Assembly: GCA_005502925.1 (NCBI GenBank)
Contig: SCPD01000012.1
Span: 1 to 64,000, forward strand
Reading direction: 5' to 3'
Length of the DNA: 64,000 nucleotides
DNA from: Rhizobiales bacterium Y(2018)
GTDB lineage: Bacteria > Pseudomonadota > Alphaproteobacteria > Rhizobiales > Aestuariivirgaceae
Shown here in pieces: positions 26,751-36,282 of this stretch. The stretch's first letter is position 1, and each line of letters opens with the position of its first letter. Below the pieces are notes generated by a model, which saw only the letters and a list, made by a program, of their open reading frames with translations, was not told where the DNA came from and did not search any database. Made by a program: the position numbers and the translations under genes.

Positions 26751-27520
26751 GTGCCGACCTCATATTTACCACCGCCGAAATAGGCCTCGATGACCCGCTC
26801 GTCGTGACGCACCTCGTCAATGGTGCCGCGGGTGAGGACGCGGCCTTGCGCCATCACGATGACATCCGAGCAGAGCTTGGAAACATAATCGAGATCATGC
26901 TCGATGAGGCAGAAGGTGAAGCCGCGCTCCTCATTGAGGCGTTTGATCTTCTCGGCGATCTTGCCGAGCAGCGTGCGGTTGATGCCGGCGCCGATCTCAT
27001 CGAGCAAAATGAGGCGTGGCTCGCGCATCAGGCTGCGGCCAAGCTCGAGCAGCTTCTTCTGGCCGCCCGAGAGATTGCCGGCCTTTTCGCTTTTCACATG
27101 GGAAAGCTCGAGGAAGTCGAGCGTGTCGCGGGCGCGCTCATAGACGGCGCGCTCCTCGCGCAGGAACAGGCCGCGGCGCAGCACGGCGTTGAAGGCGTTC
27201 TCGCCGCGCGATGTGTCGCCGGCGACCATCAGATTTTCGAGTACGGTCAAGGCGCCGAATTCATGCGGGATCTGGAAGGTGCGGGCGAGGCCTTTGTGGC
27301 TGCGCTCATGCGGTGGCAGCCGGGTGATGTCGTCGCCTTCGAGCAGGACGCGGCCGGACGTCGGGAAGAGCCTGCCGGCAATGATGTTGAACAGCGTCGT
27401 CTTGCCGGCGCCATTGGGGCCGATGAGCCCGGTGATGATGCCCTTGCCGATGGCAAAGCTGACATCATCGACGGCCGCGAGGCCGCCGAAGCGCATGACG
27501 ATGTTTTCGAGCGTGATCAC
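26747..27520 (-). CDS. Branched-chain-type ABC importer ATPase (LivG-like)
   Basis: A 257-residue ATPase with Walker A GPNGAGKTT, the LivG-specific RTFQIPHEFGALTVLENLMVA region, the signature NLSGGQKKLLELGRSLM and Walker B LILLDEIGAGIN. The usual Pro after Glu of Walker B is replaced by Ile, which is common in some LivG proteins. It follows the binding-protein gene after a strong hairpin. Confidence 0.93.
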   Translation of the reverse strand: MITLENIVMRFGGLAAVDDVSFAIGKGIITGLIGPNGAGKTTLFNIIAGRLFPTSGRVLLEGDDITRLPPHERSHKGLARTFQIPHEFGALTVLENLMVAGDTSRGENAFNAVLRRGLFLREERAVYERARDTLDFLELSHVKSEKAGNLSGGQKKLLELGRSLMREPRLILLDEIGAGINRTLLGKIAEKIKRLNEERGFTFCLIEHDLDYVSKLCSDVIVMAQGRVLTRGTIDEVRHDERVIEAYFGGGKYEVGT

Positions 27521-27542
27521 AAGCCGTCTGTCTACAGAAAGG

Positions 27543-27572
27543 CGAAGGGCCCCGCTTTGGCGGAGCCCTTCG
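27543..27572 (-). terminator. Hairpin between binding-protein and ATPase genes
   Basis: A stem of eight pairs (CGAAGGGC against GCCCTTCG), one mismatch and four more pairs (CCGC/GCGG) closes on a four-base loop. It lies just after the stop of the binding-protein gene and has no long T tract. Such hairpins often stabilise or partly terminate the message so that the binding protein is made in excess of the membrane subunits; that role is inferred. Confidence 0.6.
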
Positions 27573-27586
27573 GCGCTGATGCATTA

Positions 27587-28789
27587 TTACTGGAAGATGG
27601 CGATCTGCTTGTAGGTCTCGCCGTCGACGACGAACTTGCCGATATAGCCGGTCACATCGCCATTGGCGTCGAACTCGTAAGAGCCGCCGGCACCTTCATA
27701 GTTGATGTCCTTGCCGGCCTTGATCAGCTCCTTGGCCTTGGCCCATTCGCCGGGGCCGATGACGTCGCCAGGGGCTGAGGCGACATCGCGCAGAGCCTGG
27801 CTCATCTTGGTCCGGTCGGTGGAGCCCGCTTTCTCGACGGCAAGGGCCGCGAGGAAGGTCGCATCATAGGTCTGGTCGACGAAAGGCTTGTCGGCGCCTT
27901 CCTTGTATTCGGCGTTGAACATCTCATGCAGCTTCGCCGAGGCGTCGTTCTTGTCGGGTGAGGTCGGGGCCGAGAAGAATGAATCCTTCAGCGCGTCGGC
28001 GCCCACTTCCTTGATGAGCTGGTCGTCGCGCAGGCCGTCGGTGCCGATGAAGCGCGCGAAGAAGCCGCCTTCGATCGCCTGCTTGACGATCTTGGAGCCC
28101 GAGCCCGAGGCATAAGCGATGACCACCAGAGCTTCCGGGCCGTTCTTGGCGAGGGTGGCGATCTCGGAGCGGTAGGAGTTCTTCTTGTCCTCATGCTTCT
28201 CGAATGCCGTCACTTCGCCGCCCGCTTTCTTGAAGGCTTCGTTGAAGGTGGTGGCGATGCCGACGCCATAGTCGTTGTTCACATAGGTGATGGCGACCTT
28301 CTTGATGCCTTCGGCGAGCACGATCTTGGTCAGGACTTCGCCCTGGTAGTTGTCGCTCGGCACGAGACGGAAGAGATGATCACCGTCCTTCATGCCGGTC
28401 ATCGACGGCGAGGTGGCGGTCGGCGAGATCTGCACGACGCCCGCCGGGATGGTCACCGCGGTGGCGGCGGCGATGGTCGAGCCGGAAGCGAGCGCGCCCA
28501 TGACGATCGGCACGTTCTCCACATTGACGAGCTTGTTGGCGGCGTCGACCGCCGGCTGCGAGGCGGCCTGGCTGTCGCCGACCACGAGCACGGCCTTGCC
28601 GGTGAGCAGGCCGCCGCCGTCATTCACATGTTTGATGGCGAAATTGGCGGCGTTCATCAGTGGCGGGATGAAGCTCGCCAAGGGGCCGGTCACATCCATG
28701 AGCGCGCCGACCTTGACGTCCTCCGCCTGCGCCATGGCGGTCGAGGCGAGCAGGCCCGCCACAGCCGCCATTACGATAGATTTCTTCAT
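27587..28789 (-). CDS. Branched-chain-type ABC importer binding protein (LivK-like)
   Basis: A 400-residue periplasmic binding protein of the leucine-binding type I fold. The signal peptide covers residues 1-22 (KKSIVMAAVAGLLASTAMAQA). The mature start DVKVGALMDVTGPLASF and internal SPTATSPSMT are typical of the group. It heads the importer genes, 58 bases after the aminotransferase gene on the same strand. Neighbouring kynureninase and RutA-like genes suggest an aromatic or ring-derived amino compound as ligand. Confidence 0.92.
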   Translation of the reverse strand: MKKSIVMAAVAGLLASTAMAQAEDVKVGALMDVTGPLASFIPPLMNAANFAIKHVNDGGGLLTGKAVLVVGDSQAASQPAVDAANKLVNVENVPIVMGALASGSTIAAATAVTIPAGVVQISPTATSPSMTGMKDGDHLFRLVPSDNYQGEVLTKIVLAEGIKKVAITYVNNDYGVGIATTFNEAFKKAGGEVTAFEKHEDKKNSYRSEIATLAKNGPEALVVIAYASGSGSKIVKQAIEGGFFARFIGTDGLRDDQLIKEVGADALKDSFFSAPTSPDKNDASAKLHEMFNAEYKEGADKPFVDQTYDATFLAALAVEKAGSTDRTKMSQALRDVASAPGDVIGPGEWAKAKELIKAGKDINYEGAGGSYEFDANGDVTGYIGKFVVDGETYKQIAIFQ

Positions 28790-28847
28790 TATTTCCTCCC
28801 TGGTTTTAGGTTGCCCATAGTACTTTGGCCCTGATGAGCCTGTCAGC

Positions 28848-29936
28848 TCATTTCAGGAACCTCTCGAAAAGCCCGATCAGAAGCTCATTTTCGACCCGGC
28901 TGCCGAGGCCGATGCGGCTCCAATTGGGAAAACCCGGCTCACCCACCGGGCGCAGCCATATGCCGGCCTCCCGCATGACGAAGTCAATGAATTTGGCGGC
29001 TGACCGGCTTTCCCCATCGGGGAAGCGAGTCAGTAGGAAATTGCCGTAACCGGGCACGAAGTGAAGCCCGAGACGGGTGTAGTGCCTGGCCATGAAAACC
29101 CGCTCCGCCGTGGTCTCGGCGACCACCCGGTCGACGAAGACCTGGTCGGTGACGGCGGCGGCGGCCGCCGCCTGGGCGATGGCGTTGATATTGCCCACCC
29201 CGCGGAGAAGGTTGAGGCCGGGTGTCGTCCAGTCAGGGGCCAGCGCCCAGCCGACCCTGAGAGCCGCCAACCCATAGGCTTTCGAGAAGGTACGGGTGAT
29301 GACGATATTGGGTTGCTCACCGCCATAGCGCATCAGGCGGGCAAGATCGGCCTTGTCGAGATACTCGCCATAGGCCAGATCGAGGAGGAGGACGACGGTC
29401 GGCGGCAGTTTCTGGTGCAGGCGGACAACCTCGTCCACCGGCAGGAGCACGCCGGTCGGGTTGTTGGGCACGGCGAGAAAGACGAGCTTGGTCTTGTCGC
29501 TCACCAGTGCCAGAAGGGCATCGATATCGGTGACGTAGTCGCGCTCGGGGGCGCGCCGCAAGTCGGCGCCGAGCCGGGCCGCCACGACGGCGAACTGGAA
29601 GAAGCCCGATTGCGACATGATGATCTCATCGCCTTCGCGCACGAACATGCGGGCGACGGCATCGAGCAGCTCTTCCGAACCATTGCCGCAGACGAGACGT
29701 TCGGGGTCGAGATCGAATTGCACGCCGATGGCGCGGCGCAACTCGGCGCTCGAGGGATCGGGATAACGGTTGGGATCGCCGAAACGCGCTTCCGCCGCGG
29801 CCCAGGCCTTGCGCGAGCAGCCATAGGGGCTCTCATTGATGGCGAGCGAAATGAGCTTCTTGCCTTCGGGCGGTGTCGGCAGCACGAAAGGCAGCCGGCG
29901 CGGTGGGTTGAAATAAGCGTGGGGGAGGGCGGTCAT
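28848..29936 (-). CDS. PLP-dependent aminotransferase, histidinol-phosphate type
   Basis: A 362-residue class I/II aminotransferase of the histidinol-phosphate/aromatic group. It has LAINESPYGCS near the N-terminus, CGNGSEELLDAV, AVPNNPTGVLLP, and the PLP lysine in TRTFSKAYGLAALRVGW. The start at 29936 (MTALPHAYFNPPR) is preferred because the upstream extension is repeat DNA. It lies among catabolic genes rather than his genes, so transamination of an imported aromatic or basic amino acid is likelier than histidine synthesis. Confidence 0.85.
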   Translation of the reverse strand: MTALPHAYFNPPRRLPFVLPTPPEGKKLISLAINESPYGCSRKAWAAAEARFGDPNRYPDPSSAELRRAIGVQFDLDPERLVCGNGSEELLDAVARMFVREGDEIIMSQSGFFQFAVVAARLGADLRRAPERDYVTDIDALLALVSDKTKLVFLAVPNNPTGVLLPVDEVVRLHQKLPPTVVLLLDLAYGEYLDKADLARLMRYGGEQPNIVITRTFSKAYGLAALRVGWALAPDWTTPGLNLLRGVGNINAIAQAAAAAAVTDQVFVDRVVAETTAERVFMARHYTRLGLHFVPGYGNFLLTRFPDGESRSAAKFIDFVMREAGIWLRPVGEPGFPNWSRIGLGSRVENELLIGLFERFLK

Positions 29937-29949
29937 GCCGACGCTCTTA

Positions 29950-30090
29950 TACTCTCGCCCCCAACGGGGGAGAGGGAGGGGCCCATTGCGCAGCAATGGG
30001 AAGGTGAGGGGGAACGGGCGTTAGAAGTGACATGTGTGTCCTGCCGGTTCCCCCTCACCCTAACCCTCTCCCCCGCAGGGGGGAGGGGAT
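29950..30090. repeat. G/C-rich palindromic intergenic repeat
   Basis: Short inverted repeats of C and G runs, including AGGTGAGGGGGAAC (30002-30015) against GTTCCCCCTCACC (30047-30059). It fills the gap between the aminotransferase and flavin monooxygenase genes and resembles the element at 25833-25999 in style. No gene is visible. It may be a copy of a dispersed family. Confidence 0.65.
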
Positions 30091-30107
30091 ATCATCTCGC
30101 GTCCCCA

Positions 30108-31199
30108 TCACTTCACCCTGAGCCCCGCCTCGCGCAGCAGAGGCAGCACTTCCTTGGTGAAGAAGGGCAGCTCGTCGAGATAGTTCACGAAGGACACCGT
30201 GGTGCCGGCGAAGCCCGCCTCGTGCATGCGGATCATCTCGTCGACGATCTTGCGCGGCGTGCCGATGAGCGGATAGGTGCCGGCGCCGCCGGCGAAACGC
30301 TTGGCATGAAGGCGGAAGGTCGCCTCGTCATGCGAGCCCGCGAATTTCTGCTTCTGCGTCATGTGATAGTCGACGGCGCCCTTGTCGGCCTCGGTCGCCG
30401 CATACCGCTCATAATAGGCTTCCGCCTCGTCCTGGCTGGCGCGGCAGACGACATGGCTCGTGGCGAAGACGCCGAGGCTGTGGCCGAGCTTCGAGGCGCG
30501 CGCCGTGATGTCGGTGATGTGGCTCTTGCCGGCATCGATGTCGGAGAAGGTGGTGAGCAGGAAGTCGCTCGCCTGCGCGGCGAAATCGCGGCCCGGCGGA
30601 CCGAAGGCGGCATTGAACATCACCGGGCGCGGACGCTGCACCGGTTTCGGCTTCCCCGAGACATTCTTCAGCTGATAATATTTGCCGGCGAAGTCGAAGG
30701 GTTTGTCCTCGAGATAGATCTTGCTGATGATCTGATACCATTCGAGCGCCTGGGCATAACGCTCGGCCTCGGCCGTGATGCCGAACATGGCGAACTCGTC
30801 CGGGTTCCACCCGGCGACGATATTGAGGCCAGCGCGGCCATTGCTCACATGATCGACGGTGGCGAGCGCCTTGGCCGCATAAACGGGATGAACCATCGGC
30901 ACATGGACGGTCGAGAAGATGCCGATCTTGGTCGTGATCGCGGCTAGCGCGGACGCGAAGGTGAAGGTCTCGAAGGAATGCTCGCGCGAATTGGTGGTGC
31001 CGCCGAACCCCTTCCAGCGCGCGATCGGCAGGAAGAATTCGAAGCCGGCATCATCCGCCATGCGGCAGAGCCTGGTGATGTCGCTCCAGCGCGCCTGCCA
31101 GCGCTCAGGGACGGTGGTGAGCGTCAGGCCGCCATCGGCGTTGGCCGAAAAGATACCGAGCTTGAAGGGATTGGGTCCGTAGACCGGATGTGGGCTCAC
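30108..31199 (-). CDS. RutA-like flavin-dependent monooxygenase (luciferase fold)
   Basis: A 363-residue LLM-class flavin monooxygenase. Motifs LPIARWKGFGG, the HPVYAAKALATVDHVSNGR stretch and NIVAGWNPDEFAMFG recall RutA, which opens the uracil ring at an amide bond, and related long-chain or sulfonate monooxygenases. It would need reduced FMN from a separate reductase, which I do not see nearby. Its start overlaps the kynureninase stop (ATGA), so the two are coupled. A ring-opening step on a cyclic amide is plausible but not proven. Confidence 0.85.
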   Translation of the reverse strand: MSPHPVYGPNPFKLGIFSANADGGLTLTTVPERWQARWSDITRLCRMADDAGFEFFLPIARWKGFGGTTNSREHSFETFTFASALAAITTKIGIFSTVHVPMVHPVYAAKALATVDHVSNGRAGLNIVAGWNPDEFAMFGITAEAERYAQALEWYQIISKIYLEDKPFDFAGKYYQLKNVSGKPKPVQRPRPVMFNAAFGPPGRDFAAQASDFLLTTFSDIDAGKSHITDITARASKLGHSLGVFATSHVVCRASQDEAEAYYERYAATEADKGAVDYHMTQKQKFAGSHDEATFRLHAKRFAGGAGTYPLIGTPRKIVDEMIRMHEAGFAGTTVSFVNYLDELPFFTKEVLPLLREAGLRVK

Positions 31200-32437
31200 A
31201 CGGAAACTTTCTTGTATTTGGGCTGAAGCCAGATGTTTTCACCCAGGATACGCTTCAAACGCATGACCGCTTCATGAATGTCGGCATGCGAGATGACAAG
31301 AGGGCTGACCCCGAAGCGGATGGAGTCGGGTTTGCGGAAGGAGGAGACGACACCCAGATCGATCAGCGCCTCGACGACGGAGCCGGCGCCCGGCGAGCGG
31401 AAGGAGACATTGCCGCCGCGCCGTCCATGATCGCGGGGCGAGGTGACCTCGACACCCAAGGGGCCACATTCCTGCTCCAGCAGAGCGATGAGGAAGTCGG
31501 TCAGCGAGCGGTGCCTGGCCCAGAGTTTTTGCGGATCGATCTTCGGCCAGATGTCGAGGATCGGCTTGGCCAGCTCATTGGCGGCGACCGCCGGCGTGCC
31601 GGCGATGAAACGCTTGACGCCCGGATGCGGCACGTAATCGCGCGTGAAGCCGAAGACATCGGCATGGCCCATCCAGCCGGCGAGCCTGGGCCACACGGCA
31701 TCGGCGATCTCGTTGCGGGCGTAAATATAAGCGGGGCCGCCGGGGCCGGTGCACAGATATTTGTAGCCACAGCCCACCGCCATGTCGGTGCCGCTGCCTT
31801 TGAGGTCGACCGGCACGGCGCCGGCCGAATGCGACGTGTCCCACACCGTCAGCACGCCCTTGGCATGGGCGGCGCCGGTGACCCGCTTCATGTCCCAGCG
31901 CTCACCCGAACGGTAATCGACATGGCTCAAAGCGGCGACGGCGACCGTGTCGTCCATGGCGGCGACGGCTTCGTCCTCGGTGTCGATGAAACGCAGGGAG
32001 AGGCGGCCGCCGGAAGCCTCGACCAAAGCCTGGATGACATGCACATCGGTCGGGAAATTGCCGTTCTGGCTCAGAATGACGGAACGCGCGGCATTGATGC
32101 CCAAGCAGTGGCTCACCGCCTTGAACTGGTTGATGGTGGTCGAATCGCACACGACCACGCTGCCCGGATCGGCGCCGATCATGGGGGCGATGGCGTCGCC
32201 GAGCTTCGAGGGCATGTCGAGCCAGTCGCGGCTGGTCCAGCCGCGCCGGCGCAAATTGACCCAGTCATCGAGCAGGCCTTCAGCCGAAGCGCGCACCGTC
32301 CTGGGCATCGGTCCGATCGAATTGGCGTCCATGAAGATGACGCCGGGTTTTGCCTCGAACAGACCGGCAATGCCGGCCAGAGGATCGGCGGCGTCGAGGG
32401 CCTGGGCATCCTTCACGGTGAGCGGCTTGGCGAGCAT
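31196..32437 (-). CDS. kynU: Kynureninase
   Basis: A 413-residue PLP enzyme that cleaves kynurenine or 3-hydroxykynurenine to (hydroxy)anthranilate and alanine. FMDANSIGPMPR lies near residue 35, VWDTSHSAGA holds Asp200 and His203, and the PLP lysine is Lys226 in CGYKYLCTGPGG. The length matches bacterial kynureninases. No tryptophan dioxygenase or formamidase is in this window, so it may act on kynurenine from outside or on an analogue. An inverted repeat lies just upstream of its start. Confidence 0.9.
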   Translation of the reverse strand: MLAKPLTVKDAQALDAADPLAGIAGLFEAKPGVIFMDANSIGPMPRTVRASAEGLLDDWVNLRRRGWTSRDWLDMPSKLGDAIAPMIGADPGSVVVCDSTTINQFKAVSHCLGINAARSVILSQNGNFPTDVHVIQALVEASGGRLSLRFIDTEDEAVAAMDDTVAVAALSHVDYRSGERWDMKRVTGAAHAKGVLTVWDTSHSAGAVPVDLKGSGTDMAVGCGYKYLCTGPGGPAYIYARNEIADAVWPRLAGWMGHADVFGFTRDYVPHPGVKRFIAGTPAVAANELAKPILDIWPKIDPQKLWARHRSLTDFLIALLEQECGPLGVEVTSPRDHGRRGGNVSFRSPGAGSVVEALIDLGVVSSFRKPDSIRFGVSPLVISHADIHEAVMRLKRILGENIWLQPKYKKVSV

Positions 32438-32443
32438 GTCAGG

Positions 32444-32465
32444 ATTATTTCATATCTAAAATAAT
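32444..32465. promoter_or_regulatory. Inverted repeat between kynureninase and hyuA-type genes
   Basis: ATTATTT (32444-32450) and AAATAAT (32459-32465) form a perfect 7-base inverted repeat with an 8-base spacer, starting seven bases upstream of the kynureninase ATG and about 56 bases before the divergent hyuA-type gene. The A/T content stands out in this G/C-rich DNA. It is a likely operator or overlapping promoter; the regulator is not encoded next to it. Confidence 0.55.
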
Positions 32466-32521
32466 GCGGCAACGGGGATTTGCTCTTGCGGAAATCTTCA
32501 GGCCCGAGCTAGGGAAGCTTC

Positions 32522-34612
32522 ATGGCCGCAAAACAAGATATTCGACTTGCCGCCGATATCGGGGGCACGTTCACCGACATCGTCCTGGAAACACCGGGAC
32601 GCCGCTACAGCTGCAAAGTGCTGACGACGACCGCCAGTCCGGAACTCGGCGTTCTGGACGGCATCGGCATCGTGCTCGCCGAAGCGAAGCTCGAGCCCAA
32701 GGCGGTCGATGTCTTCATCCATGGCACGACGCTCGCCACCAATGCGCTGATCGAGCGTAAAGGCGCCAAGACCGCCTTCATCACCACGGAAGGTTTCCGC
32801 GACGTGCTGGAGACCGGCTATGAAAAGCGCTTCGACCATTACGACCTGATGATCGACAAGCCGGCGCCCCTGGTGCCGCGCACGCGCCGCTACACGCTGC
32901 GCGAAAGGCTCGCCGCCAATGGCGATGTGCTGGTGCCGCTCGACGAGACCGCCATTCCCGCATTGGTGAAGCAGTTGCAGGCCGACCAGGTCGGCGCCGT
33001 CGCCATCGGCTTCCTGCATGCCTATGCGCATGACGCGCATGAGAAGCGGGTGCGCGATCTGCTGCAATCGCATCTAGGTGACGTCACCATCTGCCTGTCG
33101 AGCGAGGTGACACCGGAGATCCGCGAATATGAGCGTTTCTCGACGACCTGCGCCAATGCCTATGTGCGGCCGCTGATGGCGGGTTATCTGATGCGCCTGC
33201 GCGATGAGCTGTCGCGGCGCGGGCTCAAGGCGCCGCTCTTCCTCATGATGTCGGGCGGTGGGCTCACCACGCTCGAAACCGCGGCGCGTTTCCCGATCCG
33301 GCTTGTGGAATCGGGGCCGGCCGGCGGCGCTATCCTCGCCAGCACCATCGCGCGGCAGCTGGCGCTCGATGAAGTGCTGTCCTTCGACATGGGCGGCACC
33401 ACCGCCAAGATCTGCCTGCTATCCGATGGCGAGCCGGAGCGGGCGCGCAAATTCGAGATCGCGCGCGCCTATCGCGACATGAAGGGATCGGGCTGGCCGG
33501 TGCGCATTCCGGTCATCGAGATGGTGGAGATCGGCGCCGGCGGCGGCTCGATCGCGCGCGTCGACAAGCTCGGGCGCATCACCGTCGGCCCCGACAGCGC
33601 CGGCTCGACGCCGGGCCCGGTCTGTTATGGCCGCGGCGGCGCCGAGCCCGCGGTGACCGACGCCAATGTGGCGCTGGGCAAGATCGATCCAGCCTATTTC
33701 GCCGGCGGCAAGATGGCGCTCGACGAGGCGGGCGCCAAGGCCGCGCTGCAGAAGGCGATCGGCGATCCACTCAAGCTCGACGGCATCTGGCCGGCAGCGG
33801 GCGTCACCGAGATCGTCGAAGAGAACATGGCCAATGCGGCGCGTGTCCATGCCATCGAGCGCGGCAAGGATATCGGCGCCTGCACGATGATCGCCTTTGG
33901 TGGTGCGGCGCCGCTGCATGCCTGTCCGCTGGCGGAAAAACTCGGCGTCTCGCGCATCATCGTGCCGAGCGGCGCCGGGGTCGGCTCGGCCATCGGCTTC
34001 CTGCAGGCGCCGATCGCTTATGAGATCACCCGGAGCGCCGCGCTCAATCTCGAAAAGTTCGATGCGGCCAAGGCCAATGCGCTGCTGAAGGCGATGGAAC
34101 GCGATGCCCGTGCCGTCGTCGCGCCCGCTACGGCCAAAGAAAAGCTGCGTGTCATCCGTATCGCCGATTTCCGTTATGTGGGACAGGGGCATGAGATCCG
34201 GGTGACGCTGCCCGATGGTGCGCTGAAAGCCACCGACGGACCGAAGCTGCGTCAGGCTTTCGAGAAGCTCTATAAAGTCCTTTACGGCCTGATCATCCCC
34301 AATATGGAGATCGAGGCTGTGACCTGGTCAGTGACGGTCGCGTCGACGCCGCCGAAAGTGGCGCGCGCCGGTAAGCCCAAGGCCGCCAAGGCGCCTAGCC
34401 CACGCAAGCAGCGCCAGGTCTATGATCAGGCGCTCGGCAAGACGGTGACGATGCCGGTCTATTGGCGCTTCGACATGAAGCCCGGCGCCCGCATCAAGGG
34501 GCCGGCGATCATCGCCGAGAACGAAACCTCGACGCTCGTCGGCGCGCATTTCCAGGCGCAGCTCGACAGCCTCGGCTATATCGTCCTCGAACGCGTGAAA
34601 GGAGCCCGCTGA
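32522..34612 (+). CDS. Hydantoinase/oxoprolinase family, subunit A
   Basis: A 696-residue ATP-dependent amidohydrolase subunit of the HyuA/5-oxoprolinase group. The first nucleotide motif DIGGTFTDIVLE is near residues 12-23 and a second FDMGGTTAKICL near 287. Family members open hydantoins, 5-oxoproline or carboxylate acetone-like substrates using ATP. Its stop overlaps the HyuB start (TGATG), so A and B are made together. The neighbouring RutA-like and kynureninase genes suggest a cyclic amide substrate. Confidence 0.9.
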   Translation: MAAKQDIRLAADIGGTFTDIVLETPGRRYSCKVLTTTASPELGVLDGIGIVLAEAKLEPKAVDVFIHGTTLATNALIERKGAKTAFITTEGFRDVLETGYEKRFDHYDLMIDKPAPLVPRTRRYTLRERLAANGDVLVPLDETAIPALVKQLQADQVGAVAIGFLHAYAHDAHEKRVRDLLQSHLGDVTICLSSEVTPEIREYERFSTTCANAYVRPLMAGYLMRLRDELSRRGLKAPLFLMMSGGGLTTLETAARFPIRLVESGPAGGAILASTIARQLALDEVLSFDMGGTTAKICLLSDGEPERARKFEIARAYRDMKGSGWPVRIPVIEMVEIGAGGGSIARVDKLGRITVGPDSAGSTPGPVCYGRGGAEPAVTDANVALGKIDPAYFAGGKMALDEAGAKAALQKAIGDPLKLDGIWPAAGVTEIVEENMANAARVHAIERGKDIGACTMIAFGGAAPLHACPLAEKLGVSRIIVPSGAGVGSAIGFLQAPIAYEITRSAALNLEKFDAAKANALLKAMERDARAVVAPATAKEKLRVIRIADFRYVGQGHEIRVTLPDGALKATDGPKLRQAFEKLYKVLYGLIIPNMEIEAVTWSVTVASTPPKVARAGKPKAAKAPSPRKQRQVYDQALGKTVTMPVYWRFDMKPGARIKGPAIIAENETSTLVGAHFQAQLDSLGYIVLERVKGAR

Positions 34613-36282
34613 TGTCCAAACAGGCCCTCGCCGCGATCCGCACCCAGGTGATGTGGAACCGGCTCATCGCGGTGGTCGAGGAGCAGGCGCAGTCGCTGTT
34701 GCGCACCGCCTTCGGCACCATCACGCGCGAGGCGGGCGATCTCTCCGCCGGCGTCTATGACACCAAGGGGCGCATGCTGGCCCAGGCGATGACCGGCACG
34801 CCCGGCCATGTGAACACCATGGCGACGGCGGTCGAGCATTTCTTCAAATGGTATCCGGTGAAGGACATGAAGCCGGGTGATGTGTTCATCACCAACGACC
34901 CGTGGCTCGGCACCGGCCATCTCTTCGACTATGTGGTGATGACGCCCGTCTTCCTCGGCAAGAAACCGGTGGCGATCTTTGCGTCCACCTGCCATGTCAT
35001 CGATGTCGGCGGCGTCGGCATGTCGGCGAGGGCGTATTCGTCGTTTGAAGAAGGCACTCTCATTCCGCATCTCAAATTGCGTAAAGAGGGCGAGATCAAC
35101 GAAGAGCTGCTGTCGGTCATCCTCGCCAATTCGCGCAACCCGATCGAGGTCAGGGGCGATCTCCTGTCGCTGGTGAGCGCCAATGACACGGGCGCCCGCC
35201 GCCTCATCGACATGATGACGGAATTCAGCCTGAAAGACATCGACAAGCTCGCCGAGCATATTCTCACCCAATCCGAGAAGGCGACGCGCGAAGCGATAAG
35301 AGCGCTGCCACAAGGCGAATGGTCCTATGAGATGCCGCTCGACGGTTATGAGGCGCCGATCGTCATCAAGTCGAAGGTCACCGTCAAAGGCGGCAAGATC
35401 ACCATCGACTTCACCGGCTCATCGCCCGCCTCGACGCGCGGCATCAACAGCCCGCGCACCTATACACATGCCTATTCGGTCTTCGGCCTCAAGGCGGTGA
35501 TCGCGCCGCATGTGCCGAACAATATCGGCTCGCTCTCCTGTTTCGACCTCGTCACCGAAGCCGGCACTTGCGTTGATCCGACCCGGCCGAGCCCGGTCAC
35601 GGCGCGCCATGTCATCGGCCAGATGCTGGCGGACGCGACCTTCGGCTGCCTGGCGCAGGCATTGCCCGGCAAGGTGCAGGCGGAAAGCGCCGGCAGCATC
35701 TGGATCCTGTCGCTGTCGAGCGCGCATGAGCAGGTCTCGGCCAAGGAGACGCAAGGGGCGCAGCGCTTCCAGGTGACCAATGTCGGCCTGGGCGGCATCG
35801 GCGGCAGGCCCGGCAAGGATGGGCTGTCGACCACGGCTTTCCCGTCGGGCATCGGCGCCATCCCGGTCGAAATCACCGAGGCGCAATGCCCGCTCTATTT
35901 CAAGCGCAAGCAGTATCTGCCCGATTCAGGCGGGGCCGGCGAATATCGCGGTGGTCTCGGCCAGATCATCGAGATCGCCAATCGCGAGGACAAGCCCTTC
36001 ATCATCTCGGCGGCGACCTTTGACCGCATCCATAATCCGGCACAGGGCCGCGAGGGCGGCAGCCCGGGGCGCAAGGGCAACGCTTATCTCGGCAGCGGAC
36101 CCAAGCTCAAGGACAAGGGAAACCATGTCGTGCCGGCGCAGGACAGCCTGGTGGTCGAACTGCCGGGTGGCGGCGGCTTCGGCCGGCCGCAGGCCAGGAT
36201 CGAAGCGGCGATCAAGGCCGATATCGCGGCGGGCCTCGTCAGCGACGAGGCGGCCGAGAAGGATTACGGGCTGGCGTCGTGA
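34612..36282 (+). CDS. Hydantoinase/oxoprolinase family, subunit B
   Basis: A 556-residue HyuB-type subunit. ITREAGDLSAGVYDTKGRMLAQ, DPWLGTGHLFDY and the C-terminal GGAGEYRGGLGQ and PGGGGFG motifs are family landmarks. It partners the preceding A subunit; their separate coding resembles bacterial N-methylhydantoinase rather than the fused 5-oxoprolinase. The start at 34612 comes from the TGATG overlap; its frame is open further upstream inside hyuA. Confidence 0.92.
   Translation: MSKQALAAIRTQVMWNRLIAVVEEQAQSLLRTAFGTITREAGDLSAGVYDTKGRMLAQAMTGTPGHVNTMATAVEHFFKWYPVKDMKPGDVFITNDPWLGTGHLFDYVVMTPVFLGKKPVAIFASTCHVIDVGGVGMSARAYSSFEEGTLIPHLKLRKEGEINEELLSVILANSRNPIEVRGDLLSLVSANDTGARRLIDMMTEFSLKDIDKLAEHILTQSEKATREAIRALPQGEWSYEMPLDGYEAPIVIKSKVTVKGGKITIDFTGSSPASTRGINSPRTYTHAYSVFGLKAVIAPHVPNNIGSLSCFDLVTEAGTCVDPTRPSPVTARHVIGQMLADATFGCLAQALPGKVQAESAGSIWILSLSSAHEQVSAKETQGAQRFQVTNVGLGGIGGRPGKDGLSTTAFPSGIGAIPVEITEAQCPLYFKRKQYLPDSGGAGEYRGGLGQIIEIANREDKPFIISAATFDRIHNPAQGREGGSPGRKGNAYLGSGPKLKDKGNHVVPAQDSLVVELPGGGGFGRPQARIEAAIKADIAAGLVSDEAAEKDYGLAS

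Noticed and set aside
28848-29936. A histidine biosynthesis role (hisC)
   Set aside because: The family fits, but the gene sits among importer and catabolic genes with no other his genes, so I did not give that symbol.
29061-30947. A 628-codon plus-strand frame
   Set aside because: It crosses two minus-strand genes (aminotransferase and flavin monooxygenase) and the repeat between them, so it cannot be a conserved gene.
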